Source: Bacteroidales bacterium (GTDB lineage Bacteria > Bacteroidota > Bacteroidia > Bacteroidales > JAOZQN01). Taken from it: DNA of 20,723 nt. Below, in pieces: positions 1 to 9,278 of this stretch. The notes below the pieces were generated by a model. The model ran no database searches. It had not been told where the DNA came from and worked only from the letters and a program-made list of their open reading frames with translations. Each line of letters begins with the position of its first letter. Positions within the stretch are counted from its first letter, which is position 1. The stretch covers positions 1 through 20,723 of the forward strand of contig JAOZTW010000019.1 in the NCBI GenBank assembly GCA_029938985.1, read 5' to 3'. The translations under genes were made by a program, and so were the position numbers.

Positions 1-255
1 ATTTTAAAATAATCAAAATAACGCAGTAATTTGCATTTATGAAAAATGCCAAAAAGACCTTGATTATCTATATGAGCCAAAAATAATTAATCAAAAATCA
101 TTGCACAAAGTTAATAATATTTCCTATTATTGCAAATAAATAGGATAGTCGTGTGTACGTTAAGCATATTAAAACAAATATTGAATTTGAATATAAAATA
201 ACAGATAATGAATGAATTAATGTATAGTATTATTGTTTTTTTGAATAACAGTTTG
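1..255. other. Leader region before the histidine kinase, no gene seen
   Basis: I see no convincing coding sequence, tRNA or rRNA here. The region is very AT-rich. It contains one small hairpin (listed separately) and a near-consensus Bacteroidota -7 element, TGAATTTG, at 182-189, which differs from TAnnTTTG at the second base. If that is used, transcription would begin near 196 and the leader to the preferred start at 256 would be about 60 bases. The promoter reading is weak. Any upstream gene lies outside the window. Confidence 0.5.
122..145. other. Small hairpin upstream of the kinase gene
   Basis: TCCTATT (122-128) pairs with AATAGGA (139-145) around a 10-base loop. No T-run follows on the + strand, so it is a poor intrinsic terminator. 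It could be the remnant of an upstream gene's terminator, an operator, or chance in AT-rich DNA. Confidence 0.25.
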
Positions 256-2403
256 ATGAAAAAAATAATATTTTCAATATTTTTTGTGCTAATATTTGCA
301 AATTCTTTTTCGCAAATAGATTCTTTGCGAATAAAAATGGAAAGCTATTTACAACTTTCCCAAAAAGGAGAAGATGAGCCAGATATTTTAGATTTTTTTT
401 TAAACTTAGAAGACGAAAAATTAGATACCGTAATTTACCATGCCAAAAATTATATTTGGGAAGCAAAAAAAGCACACAATATTGACAGTTACATTAATGG
501 AGTAAATTTTATTACCAACTTATTACATTCTAAAAGTAGCTATACCGAGGAAATAAATATTTTATCTGTTGCAATAAAATATATTGATAATGATAAAAAT
601 AATGAATTAGTAAAAGCTAAATTTTTGTATCAACTTGGCGAAACCTCCAGAGCCATTGGACAGTTTGAGTCTGGAATAGAATATCTTAGTGAGGCTGAAA
701 ATATTTATATGAAAAATAACAAGCAACTTAAAATTGCTAAAATTTATAATCGCAAGGCAGCAATTATTTTAGAATTATCTGCAGATGCAGAAAAAATATT
801 TGAATATACCGATAAATCAATAAAAATAGCTAAAGAATATAATGACTACGAACTTATAGCAAATAACTTAGAAATAAAAGGAGTTTTATATGATAAAAAA
901 GAAAAATATGAAAAAGCAATAGGATATTTTCTGGAAGTTATTAATATCTTTGAAAAAAATAATGAAGAACCTTTTGATAATGTGTATATTAATCTTTGTA
1001 TTACATACTATCGTATGGGAAATTATAAAGAATCTGTAAAATATGGAGAGAAAATTATAAGCAAAGTTATAAGAAGTAATAACTTACCTCAAAGATTAAT
1101 GCTTTGCGATTTTATGTCTTTCTCTTATTTCAAAATTGGAGACTATTACAATGCTTATGATTGTTTGCGAATTTCGTATGGAGCACATGTATATATATTT
1201 AGAGAGAAACAAGATGCAAAAATAGCAGAGCTAAATAAAAAATATGAAACCGAAAAAAAAGAAGTAGAAATAGAAAATCAAAAAAATATAATAAAATATA
1301 GTGAATTAAAATTAAACCAGAAAAACAAACAAAATATAGCTCTTCTTGGTGGGATAATACTTACAATATCATTTCTTTTATTGCTATTTTTGCAGAAAAT
1401 AAAAACAAATAAATTAAATAAACAGCTTAAACAAAAAAACATACAACTACTTAAACTCAGCAGTTTTAAAGATTCTATGACTTCAATGCTTGTTCACGAC
1501 CTTAAGAATCCGCTTAATATTATTTTGGGGACTACTCAGAATAGAAGAAATGGTGAACAAAATCAGAAAATACATAATTCGGCTTCAAAAATGTTGTTTC
1601 ATATATCAAATTTGCTTGATGTAAATAAATATGAAAATTCGTTGATGATTTTAAAACAAGAAGAAATTAGTATTCAAAATTTGATTAACTCTGTTTTTAA
1701 TGAAATTGAATTTGCTTTAAAATCTAAAAATATCCAATTTCATACCAAGATTTCTATAAATTATGATTTATTTGTTGATAAAAATATTGCCGAACGAATT
1801 TTTATCAATTTACTCACAAATGCAATAAAATTTACGCCTCAAAACGGAAAAATTACAATTTCGGTGAAGCCAAAAAATAATAAATTATTATATTTTTTTG
1901 TAGCAGATACCGGAAAGGGCATTCCAGACCTAATGCACGAATTTGTATTTAAAAAATACAATCAAATAGATAGTGATATAAAAGGGCAATCATCGGGGCT
2001 TGGGCTTGCTTTTTGTAAAATAGCAGTGGAAACCCACGGTGGAACAATAAAAATTAAAAAAAACAAGGAAGATGGTGCAGAGTTTATTCTTAGTCTGCCG
2101 TATTTTTCAAATAAAAATGAAAAAAATCTTTTGGAAAAAAAAAATATTGAAATGCCTGAAAATAATTTAAAATTTAATTTAGATAAAACAGAAATCTTAC
2201 AAATAAAGCCTTATATTAAAGAACTGAAAGATTTAGATGTTTTTTGTATTACAGATGTAAAAGAAGTTATAATTAAAATTAATAGTCTTAATATAAGTAA
2301 ATTAAATTTGTTTATATACAAAATAGAACTATCCATAGAAACGTGCAATCAAGATTTGTATGAATCTGTTATAGAAAAGATAGCAGGTTGCTATCTATGC
2401 TAA
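256..2403 (+). CDS. TPR-containing sensor histidine kinase
   Basis: This is a predicted membrane sensor kinase of 715 residues that should autophosphorylate and pass phosphate to a response regulator, most likely the next gene. I chose the ATG at 256 over the in-frame ATG at 208 because it begins directly with a signal peptide (MKKIIFSIFFVLIFANSFSQ). A helical, TPR-like sensory region fills about residues 60-325 and should lie in the periplasm, followed by a charged coiled coil. One membrane helix (about 363-384) precedes a cytoplasmic kinase core. The phosphoacceptor is H414 in LVHDLKNPL, and the ATPase has an N box (NLLTNAIKF, N522), G1 (DTGKGIP, 551-557) and G2 (SSGLGLAF). A tail of about 95 residues after the ATPase is helical and may be an accessory phosphotransfer or regulator-binding segment; I do not recognise it with certainty. 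The signal sensed is unknown. There is no fused receiver domain. Confidence 0.9.
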   Translation: MKKIIFSIFFVLIFANSFSQIDSLRIKMESYLQLSQKGEDEPDILDFFLNLEDEKLDTVIYHAKNYIWEAKKAHNIDSYINGVNFITNLLHSKSSYTEEINILSVAIKYIDNDKNNELVKAKFLYQLGETSRAIGQFESGIEYLSEAENIYMKNNKQLKIAKIYNRKAAIILELSADAEKIFEYTDKSIKIAKEYNDYELIANNLEIKGVLYDKKEKYEKAIGYFLEVINIFEKNNEEPFDNVYINLCITYYRMGNYKESVKYGEKIISKVIRSNNLPQRLMLCDFMSFSYFKIGDYYNAYDCLRISYGAHVYIFREKQDAKIAELNKKYETEKKEVEIENQKNIIKYSELKLNQKNKQNIALLGGIILTISFLLLLFLQKIKTNKLNKQLKQKNIQLLKLSSFKDSMTSMLVHDLKNPLNIILGTTQNRRNGEQNQKIHNSASKMLFHISNLLDVNKYENSLMILKQEEISIQNLINSVFNEIEFALKSKNIQFHTKISINYDLFVDKNIAERIFINLLTNAIKFTPQNGKITISVKPKNNKLLYFFVADTGKGIPDLMHEFVFKKYNQIDSDIKGQSSGLGLAFCKIAVETHGGTIKIKKNKEDGAEFILSLPYFSNKNEKNLLEKKNIEMPENNLKFNLDKTEILQIKPYIKELKDLDVFCITDVKEVIIKINSLNISKLNLFIYKIELSIETCNQDLYESVIEKIAGCYLC

Positions 2404-2433
2404 GTTATTAAACCAACAACAATCAACTCAACA

Positions 2434-3249
2434 ATGAAAAACTATAAAATATTAATAGTTGATGATATGCTTGACAATATTTCAGTAATTTCGTCGGCTT
2501 TAGAAAAAACATATAAATTATATCAATCTTTAAACGGTAAAACTGCCTTTGAAATAGCGGTAAAACGAAAGCCCGATTTAATTATTACAGACTGGGATAT
2601 GCCCAAAATGAATGGGATAGAATTAATCAGAAAATTAAAAACCCATGACCAAACAAAAAATATTCCTATAATAGTAGCAACTGGTGTAATGCTCTCTTCC
2701 AACGATTTAAGAACAGCTCTCGAAGCTGGTGCAGTAGATTATATTAGAAAACCATTAGATAAAATTGAACTAACGGCAAGAGTTCGCTCGGTTTTGGAAC
2801 TTGACTTTTATAAAAAACAATTAATTGATAATAAAAATAAAGAACTTGCAGAAAACACTCTTTTTCTTGTTCGGAATAATAAATTTAATCAAACATTAAA
2901 AGAAAAATTGAACAAGATTAATATTTTATCACAAAAAGATAAAAATACTCTTGCAAATATAATGAGCGAAATTGACAGCAAAATTAAAACAGACAGTTGG
3001 TATCGCTTTGAACTTGTTTTTAATTCTGCTCATGGTAAATTTAAAAAAAAATTATTAAACAAGTTCCCCACTCTTAACCCTGCTGAGATAAAATTATGCA
3101 TACTTTTAAAACTTGAAATGACAACCAAAGATATGTCAGTTGCACTGTATCAAAAATCCGAAAGTGTGAGAGTTGCCCGTAATCGCCTTCGTAAAAAATT
3201 AAATATCCAACCAGAAATAAATCTTATTTCTTTTATTTCCCAAATATAA
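2434..3249 (+). CDS. Response regulator, receiver plus LuxR-like HTH
   Basis: This is a 271-residue response regulator starting 30 bases after the kinase stop, so the two are almost certainly one operon and a cognate pair. The N-terminal receiver domain (about 4-120) shows the acidic pair D10/D11, phosphoacceptor D53 in LIITDWDMPKMNG, T83 in IIVATG, and K106 in YIRKPLD. A linker helix region (about 120-195) leads into a C-terminal helix-turn-helix (about 205-271) with the pattern LNPAEIKLCILLKLEMTTKD ... ESVRVARNRLRKKLNI. This is the LuxR-like DNA-binding end seen in many Bacteroidota TPR-HTH and REC-HTH regulators. It should therefore be a transcription factor. Its targets are unknown; the two surface-protein genes immediately downstream are plausible by proximity only. 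Confidence 0.9.
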   Translation: MKNYKILIVDDMLDNISVISSALEKTYKLYQSLNGKTAFEIAVKRKPDLIITDWDMPKMNGIELIRKLKTHDQTKNIPIIVATGVMLSSNDLRTALEAGAVDYIRKPLDKIELTARVRSVLELDFYKKQLIDNKNKELAENTLFLVRNNKFNQTLKEKLNKINILSQKDKNTLANIMSEIDSKIKTDSWYRFELVFNSAHGKFKKKLLNKFPTLNPAEIKLCILLKLEMTTKDMSVALYQKSESVRVARNRLRKKLNIQPEINLISFISQI

Positions 3250-3340
3250 ATTTACTTTTAACTTATAGGTATTCAGGAATTAGTAAAAAGTGCTAACATT
3301 TTGTTACCCCTCAAAATAAAACAAACTCAATTTTATTAAG

Positions 3341-3348
3341 TATTTTTG
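3341..3348 (+). promoter_or_regulatory. Bacteroidota -7 promoter element before the beta-helix gene
   Basis: TATTTTTG matches the Bacteroidota -7 consensus TAnnTTTG exactly. It lies 39 bases before the ATG at 3388, giving a predicted leader of about 30 bases. No clear -33 TTTG is seen at the usual spacing. Its presence suggests that the surface-protein gene has its own promoter, separate from the two-component operon that ends at 3249. In AT-rich DNA this match could be chance. Confidence 0.5.
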
Positions 3349-3363
3349 TAAAATATTATTTTA

Positions 3364-3414
3364 CTAACTTTTAAATATTTAATAATAATGAAAAAGATTT
3401 TTTTATTTTCAATT
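3364..3414 (+). repeat. 5' cassette shared by the two surface-protein genes (copy 1)
   Basis: CTAACTTTTAAA at 3364-3375 recurs at 9229-9240. The first 27 coding bases here (3388-3414) are identical to 9252-9278. The shared block covers the untranslated leader and the first part of the signal peptide (MKKIFLFSI). This suggests duplication or recombination of a common secretion and expression start. Confidence 0.7.
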
Positions 3415-6400
3415 GCTTTACTAATTTTAGGAAGCACCGTATTCACAAGTTATGGGCAACTCAATGGTACCTACACCATTGGTGGCACAACACCAGATTA
3501 TGCGACACTCACAGCGGCCGTGTCCGATATTACTACGGTTGGAGTTTCCGGACAGGTAATATTTAATATTAGAGAAGGTTCGTATAACGAACAAATTTCA
3601 ATAGGAGATATAACAGGAGTATCTGCTGTAAATACAGTAATTTTTCAACCAGAAGGGGATGTAGCTGTTGATATTTACTACAGTAACTCATCTACTAGAA
3701 ATTATGTAGTTCAATTTAATGGTGCTGATTATGTTACATTTACAAACATTGAATTTGAAGCAACCTTTTCTTATTATGGTAGAGTTTTTGATATTGCCGA
3801 TGGTAGCAACAATATTTCGATAACAGATAATACTATCAATGGTTACAATACAACTTCGGATAGTGATAATTTAGCTGTAATATACTCGTCAGACGAAACG
3901 ATAAACAACAATATTCTAATTACAAACAATAATATTAATTATGGTTCTTATGCTATTTGTTTGTATGGTAGTAGTTCTAACGAAGAAACAGAAAACGAAA
4001 TCAGCAACAATATAATACAAAATTTTGCATTATATGGAATCGGTGTATTTTATCAAGATGCAATTAATATTTCGTTAAATACTATTGGTAGTATGGCAAA
4101 TGTGGCTATTAAACATGGTATTTATGCAGAGAATTGTTCTAATAATTGCGTTTTCGAAAAAAACCAGATTGCAATAAAAGCAACATCTGAAAATTATGGA
4201 ATATACCTTAAAGATTGTAATGGAACTTCGGGTAACGAATCACAACTTATTAATAATTTTGTTTCGTGTGTTAGCTCAACTAATATTAGTTATGGTATTT
4301 ATTTGCAGAACGATAATTATATAAATTCATATTTTAATTCAGTCCATATTATGGACGGAAATAATCATAACGGACGAGCTTTATTTGCAGAAGATGGAGA
4401 TAATCTTCAATTTAAAAATAATATGTTTATTAATTCTAATGGAACAAATTATCCGGGCTATGCTATTTATACAAACAGTACTACCAACATAACTGTGAGC
4501 AATAATAATAATATTTATTCCAAATATATAGATATTAACTATACATATACACGACTAACATACTGGGGAACAAAAGAATACAAAACTCTTGCAAAATGGC
4601 AAAATGCAACTTTATTAGACCAAAACTCTGTTACTGTAACTCCTGTATTTACAGCCGCTTTCGATTTGCATTCCAGCTCGGTAGCTTGTGAAGGCAAAGG
4701 TGTACCAATAGCAGGTATTACTGATGACATAGATGGCGAAATAAGAAATGAAACTAATCCAAATATTGGTGCAGATGAATATACTACCGGAATAACCGCA
4801 CTTGCCGGAACATATACAATCGGAGGCACAACACCAGACTATCCTACTATTAATGATGCGATAACAGACCTTCATAACAGAGGTGTTTCGGCACAAGTAA
4901 TTTTCAATATCAGAGAAGGAACATACGACGAACAACTTGTTATAGGAGTTATTCCTTGGGCATCTGAAACAAATAATGTTATATTTCAGCCAGAAGCATT
5001 AGCAGATGTTACTATAACAACTATTCCCACTGGTTATGGTTTTCTAATTAATTTAATTAATACAAGTTTTGTTACATTTAAAGACCTTACGCTTGTTCAC
5101 AATGGGACTGCTGGTGTAATATTAAATATAACTAAAGCTAATAATATAACGCTAAGTGGAAATCTATTCGACCACTTAAATAGTGCAATATCAGGCATGT
5201 ATTCTAATGAAAGTGATATTATTATTATTGATAATAATAATTTTCATAATCAAGGTTTTGGTACAGGGGCTGGTTATGGTATTTATTTAGCAAACCAATC
5301 TGGAGAAGAAGGAACAGGAAATGTAATAAGTAATAATACTATAACTTGTAATTACAGGGCGATTTATATAACTAATCAAGATGCAATTAACATTACTGGT
5401 AATGAAACTTTTTCAAAAAGTATTGGAATTAGTTTAAGTAGTTGTATCAATAACTGTAATATTCTTAATAACAGAATACGTTTAACGGCAGACAACGACG
5501 GCTTTGGTATTAAATTCTCCAATTGTAGTGGAACAGAAGAAAACGAAATTCAAATTACAAATAATTTTGTAAATACATGGTCTGACGATGGAGGTGCAAA
5601 TGGTATTTATTTATCAAATAGTGATTATGTAAAAGTATATTATAATTCAATTAATATACGCAAAGCGGGTTCTGCTATGTTTAATCTTAATGGCAATAAT
5701 GTTGAAGTCAAAAATAATATATTTAAAGCAAAGTCTGGTTATGCTATTTTTTCAAATACACCTTTTGATAGCGACTACAACGATTTATATAACACCGGAA
5801 CTTTTTTGGGCAGAATGGGATTTACTGATTGTGCCGATTTAGCAGAATGGCAAACAGCAAGTTCGGGCGATGCAAACTCTATTTCGGCAGACCCAGAGTT
5901 CTTTTCTGGATACGATTTGCATACGTATTCTACAAGTCTTGATGGTAAAGGAACACCTATCGCTACTATTACAACCGATATTGACGGACAGACAAGAGAC
6001 GAAACAATGCCAGATATTGGTGCAGATGAATTTAGCACATCACCACTTTCCGGAATATATACAATTGGTAAGTCTAACGCCGATTTCTCATCCTTAGAAA
6101 TGGCTAATATGGCTCTTGATATTCTTGGTGTTGATGGAGAAGTAATATTCAATATTAACCCAGGAACTTATACAGAACAAATTATTATAAACGAAGTAAC
6201 TGGAGCGTCTGAGGTTAATACTATTACTTTTCAGGCAGAAAATCCGGAAGATGTTAATATTACATATAGCTCCTCTCATTCTTCTCTTAATTTTATTATT
6301 AAGTTTGATGGAGCAAACTATATTACTTTCAAAAACCTTACATTTACGGCTACTGGTAGTAATTATGGTAAGGTTTTTTTATTATATCAAAACAGTAATA

Positions 6401-9114
6401 ATAATACTTTAGAAGGAAATATTATTAATGGCAAAGATTTAACAGGAGAATCTGAATATAATTTTTATGCTATTCATTCATCAAATAACAGCAATCTTTC
6501 TATTATTAATAATACTATTAACAATGGTTCTTTTGCAATATATTTAGAAGATAATAACTCGTCAGGAAATTATATAAATAACAATATACTAAATAATTTT
6601 TATCATGTGGGTATACATGCTAAATATCAAGATGCTGTAGTTATTACGAATAATGAAATTACAGGCAAACAACACACAAGTACTATTTTTCAACGTGGAA
6701 TTGTAATGGGTTTTTCAGACAACGCAAGTATTATTTCTAAAAATATAATTAAAACACATGTGAAAAACCAGTATGGAATATATATTCTTGGAAGTGACGG
6801 AACATTAGGTAACGAAATAAAAATTTCTAACAATTTTATCTATTCTTACAACGAACTTATTATTTCATCTTATGGTATATATTCAGCAAACAACAATTAT
6901 GTTAAAATATACAATAACTCAGTTTTTATGACAGCAGGTGCTTCAAATGTTAATCCTCTATTTATAGATACTAATAGTGAACACATAGAATTAATAAATA
7001 ATATATTTGCCAATACATCAGGTGTAGGATATGCCATTAATATTCAAAATGCAGCATCTGTAACAGTTTGTGATAACAATAATTTATACACAACCGGAAC
7101 TAATCTCGGTAGCTGGGCATCTTCTGATTATACAGATTTAGCAGCATGGCAAACAGCAAGTTCACTCGACGCAAATTCTATTTCGGCAGACCCAGAATTC
7201 ACATCAGAAACAGATTTGCATATCCCTATGACTTCGCCTTGTAACGCAACAGGAGCTGTTCTCGCAGATATAACCGATGATATAGACGGCGAATTAAGAA
7301 ACCCAAGCACACCAGATATAGGAGCAGACGAAGCAACTTGTGCTCCATTAGTAACAACACAACCTGAAGCAAACACAACAACTTGCGAAAACGAACCAAA
7401 TATTACTCTTGAAGTTATTACAAGTAGCGAAGGAAGTATAAATTATCAATGGTATTTTGAAGGTTCTGAAATTGGTGGAGCTACAAATTCAACTTATGTA
7501 GTAACAACTAACCCTACAAATTCAGGAACTTATACTTGTTCTGCTTCTGGTGAGTGTGGAGAATATCTAACTACTAATGATGCAGTTGTAACAATTAATC
7601 CAGAAACTGAAATTACAACACAACCTACAGCAAACACAACAATTTGCGAAGGTGAAACAGATATTACTCTTGAAGTTATAGCAACTGGTTATAATTTAAC
7701 ATATCAGTGGTATTTAGAAAGTTCCGAAATTAGTGGAGCTACAAACTCTTCTTACACAGTAGCAACCGCCCCTGCAAATTCTGGAAGTTATACCTGCACT
7801 GTTTCAGGAAATTGTGGAATTTTAACAACCAACGAAGCTATTGTTACAATTAATCCGACAACTGAAATTACAACACAACCAACAGCAAATACAATAATTT
7901 GCGAAGGTGAAACAGACATTAATCTTGAAGTTATAGCAAATGGTTCTAATTTAAGCTACCAGTGGTACTTTGAAGGTACTGAAATTGGTGGAGCTACAAA
8001 TTCAACTTATGCAGTAATAACCAACCCTACAAATTCAGGAACTTATACATGCACTATTTCAGGCGATTGCGAAAGTTTGATTACAAACAATGCAGTTGTT
8101 CTTATAAATTATGCTACAACAATTACAACACAGCCAACAGAGAATTCTACTGTCTGCGTAGGTAGCAACGATATTGAACTGAATGTGATTGCGGAAGGAA
8201 CAAATTTATCTTATCAATGGTTTAAAGATAATGTAGAAATAGATTTAGAAACAACTTATTCTATAACAATAACAACCGTTGAAATAAACTCTGGAACTTA
8301 TACATGCTCTATTTCAGGCACTTGTGGCAGTTTAACAACCATAGATGCAATTGTTTTTATTGGTGATGATACTGCTCCTGTTCCAGATGTTGCAAATATT
8401 GATGTTACAGAAGAATGTTCTGTTGATTTATCTACTTACACACCAACTGCAACAGATAATTGTGCTGGTTCAATTAATGGAACAACTTCCGACCCATTAG
8501 AATATACAGAACAAGGAACATATATTATTACATGGTCTTATGATGATGAAAATGGAAATATTGAAACTCAAGAACAAAATGTAATAATTGAAGATGTTAC
8601 AAATCCAACAATTGAATGCGTAAATAATCAAGAGTTTACTTTAATGGACGGAGAAACAGTTTACACAATATCAGGAACAGATTTTGACGCAACAGCAGAT
8701 GACAACTGCAATATAGCAAGCCTTGTAAACGATTGGACAACAACAGCAACCTTAGACGCATCAGAATTTCCAGTTGGAATAACAACTGTAGTTTGGACAG
8801 TAACAGACATAGCAGGAAACAGTGAAATTTGCACTTTTGATGTTCAAATAAATGCTTTTGTAGGAATATCTGATTTATCAGAACTCGAAATATCAATTTA
8901 TCCAAACCCAACAACAGGAATTTTTACAATTACAAATTACGAATTACAAATTACAAATGTGGAAATAAGAGATATAACAGGAAAAACAATCTACCATACA
9001 ACAATGGCACATGCTCCATTGCAAATTGATATAACAAATCAAGCAAGCGGAATTTATTTTATCAAATTCCAAAACAATGAAATTGTTAAAACTCTAAAAA
9101 TTATTAAAGAATAA
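3388..9114 (+). CDS. Giant secreted beta-helix / Ig / HYR protein with T9SS sorting domain
   Basis: This 1908-residue exported protein is probably cell-surface or released. It starts with a signal peptide (MKKIFLFSIALLILGS, cut near SYGQ). Three homologous modules start near residues 26, 472 and 887. Each opens with G(T/I)YTIG and a VIFNI(R/N)xGxYxEQ motif, and the first two repeat TTPDY. Each continues as many short N-rich turns (NNITISNNTI style) typical of right-handed parallel beta-helices, and closes with DIDGxxRxxxxPxIGADE. Four Ig-like repeats of about 85 residues begin near 1322, 1409, 1494 and 1579, each with a C ... YQW(Y/F) ... GTYTC core. Two HYR-like modules follow (about 1659-1830), then a T9SS type A sorting domain (about 1836-1908, SIYPNPTTGIF to the C terminus). 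Beta-helix modules often bind or degrade polysaccharides, but I see no catalytic signature, so an adhesin or matrix role is equally possible. Asn-rich content and repeats suggest evolution by internal duplication. Confidence 0.88.
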   Translation: MKKIFLFSIALLILGSTVFTSYGQLNGTYTIGGTTPDYATLTAAVSDITTVGVSGQVIFNIREGSYNEQISIGDITGVSAVNTVIFQPEGDVAVDIYYSNSSTRNYVVQFNGADYVTFTNIEFEATFSYYGRVFDIADGSNNISITDNTINGYNTTSDSDNLAVIYSSDETINNNILITNNNINYGSYAICLYGSSSNEETENEISNNIIQNFALYGIGVFYQDAINISLNTIGSMANVAIKHGIYAENCSNNCVFEKNQIAIKATSENYGIYLKDCNGTSGNESQLINNFVSCVSSTNISYGIYLQNDNYINSYFNSVHIMDGNNHNGRALFAEDGDNLQFKNNMFINSNGTNYPGYAIYTNSTTNITVSNNNNIYSKYIDINYTYTRLTYWGTKEYKTLAKWQNATLLDQNSVTVTPVFTAAFDLHSSSVACEGKGVPIAGITDDIDGEIRNETNPNIGADEYTTGITALAGTYTIGGTTPDYPTINDAITDLHNRGVSAQVIFNIREGTYDEQLVIGVIPWASETNNVIFQPEALADVTITTIPTGYGFLINLINTSFVTFKDLTLVHNGTAGVILNITKANNITLSGNLFDHLNSAISGMYSNESDIIIIDNNNFHNQGFGTGAGYGIYLANQSGEEGTGNVISNNTITCNYRAIYITNQDAINITGNETFSKSIGISLSSCINNCNILNNRIRLTADNDGFGIKFSNCSGTEENEIQITNNFVNTWSDDGGANGIYLSNSDYVKVYYNSINIRKAGSAMFNLNGNNVEVKNNIFKAKSGYAIFSNTPFDSDYNDLYNTGTFLGRMGFTDCADLAEWQTASSGDANSISADPEFFSGYDLHTYSTSLDGKGTPIATITTDIDGQTRDETMPDIGADEFSTSPLSGIYTIGKSNADFSSLEMANMALDILGVDGEVIFNINPGTYTEQIIINEVTGASEVNTITFQAENPEDVNITYSSSHSSLNFIIKFDGANYITFKNLTFTATGSNYGKVFLLYQNSNNNTLEGNIINGKDLTGESEYNFYAIHSSNNSNLSIINNTINNGSFAIYLEDNNSSGNYINNNILNNFYHVGIHAKYQDAVVITNNEITGKQHTSTIFQRGIVMGFSDNASIISKNIIKTHVKNQYGIYILGSDGTLGNEIKISNNFIYSYNELIISSYGIYSANNNYVKIYNNSVFMTAGASNVNPLFIDTNSEHIELINNIFANTSGVGYAINIQNAASVTVCDNNNLYTTGTNLGSWASSDYTDLAAWQTASSLDANSISADPEFTSETDLHIPMTSPCNATGAVLADITDDIDGELRNPSTPDIGADEATCAPLVTTQPEANTTTCENEPNITLEVITSSEGSINYQWYFEGSEIGGATNSTYVVTTNPTNSGTYTCSASGECGEYLTTNDAVVTINPETEITTQPTANTTICEGETDITLEVIATGYNLTYQWYLESSEISGATNSSYTVATAPANSGSYTCTVSGNCGILTTNEAIVTINPTTEITTQPTANTIICEGETDINLEVIANGSNLSYQWYFEGTEIGGATNSTYAVITNPTNSGTYTCTISGDCESLITNNAVVLINYATTITTQPTENSTVCVGSNDIELNVIAEGTNLSYQWFKDNVEIDLETTYSITITTVEINSGTYTCSISGTCGSLTTIDAIVFIGDDTAPVPDVANIDVTEECSVDLSTYTPTATDNCAGSINGTTSDPLEYTEQGTYIITWSYDDENGNIETQEQNVIIEDVTNPTIECVNNQEFTLMDGETVYTISGTDFDATADDNCNIASLVNDWTTTATLDASEFPVGITTVVWTVTDIAGNSEICTFDVQINAFVGISDLSELEISIYPNPTTGIFTITNYELQITNVEIRDITGKTIYHTTMAHAPLQIDITNQASGIYFIKFQNNEIVKTLKIIKE
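3463..7340 (+). repeat. Three tandem beta-helix modules inside the coding sequence
   Basis: Three modules of about 415-445 codons start at 3463, 4801 and 6046. All share the opening G(T/I)YTIG, and the first two also share TTPDY. Their ends share an aligned 'DIDG..R......IGADE' segment near 4723, 5974 and 7273. The segments just before the ends (LAEWQTASSGDANSISADPE and a near-identical match in module 3) are very similar between modules 2 and 3, pointing to a more recent duplication of that pair. Confidence 0.8.
7351..8360 (+). repeat. Four tandem Ig-like repeats inside the coding sequence
   Basis: Units of about 255-260 bases start near 7351, 7612, 7867 and 8122, each opening with a (V/I)TTQP codon string. 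Repeats 1 and 3 share long stretches such as the codons for GATNSTY, while repeat 4 is the most diverged. Similar units recur in the next gene near 11472 and 11730, including a 29-base identical stretch beginning GCTACAAATTCAAC. Confidence 0.8.
8572..8924 (+). repeat. 353-base exact repeat, copy A
   Basis: Every base of 8572-8924 matches 12846-13198 by direct reading, in the same orientation and reading frame, offset by 4274. It encodes the last HYR-like module and the start of the T9SS sorting domain. Flanking sequence diverges abruptly on both sides (AAGAACAAAAT against TTGAACAAAAT on the left, a T/C difference on the right). Identity at synonymous positions implies recent gene conversion or duplication. 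Confidence 0.95.
8923..8958 (+). repeat. 7-base-period AATTAC repeat inside the sorting domain
   Basis: The units AAATTAC / GAATTAC / AAATTAC follow each other immediately after the exact 353-base block and are translated as ITNYELQITN. This is the kind of short AATT-type repeat found between Bacteroidota genes, here read in frame as part of the sorting domain. The paralogue at 13199 onward has no such insert but carries a different 8-base repeat farther on. Confidence 0.75.
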
Positions 9115-9130
9115 TTTTCTTGTTCTTGAC

Positions 9131-9164
9131 CTTCCATCTTCCGATTTCCTATCGGAAATGGAAG
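9131..9164 (+). terminator. Hairpin after the beta-helix gene
   Basis: CTTCCAT-C-TTCCGAT (9131-9145) pairs with ATCGGAA-ATGGAAG (9151-9164) across the 5-base loop TTCCT, a 14-base-pair stem with one bulged C. It begins 17 bases after the stop codon and is followed by TGTCATTTTAT, a weak T-tract. It probably ends transcription between the two surface-protein genes. Confidence 0.7.
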
Positions 9165-9228
9165 TGTCATTTTATACTCAAAAATAGCCAAATTTTTAAA
9201 ATCACAATTTACAATTCATATTTTTTTT

Positions 9229-9278
9229 CTAACTTTTAAACATTTTATATAATGAAAAAGATTTTTTTATTTTCAATT
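9229..9278 (+). repeat. 5' cassette shared by the two surface-protein genes (copy 2)
   Basis: This matches 3364-3414: CTAACTTTTAAA, a short AT spacer, then 27 identical coding bases. Spacing to the ATG differs by one base (23 here, 24 in copy 1). No exact TAnnTTTG is visible just upstream of this copy, so its promoter is unresolved. Confidence 0.7.

Noticed and set aside
208..255. Upstream ATG extending the histidine kinase by 16 residues
   Set aside because: The extension lies in front of a well-formed signal peptide that starts at 256, so the shorter form is more likely.
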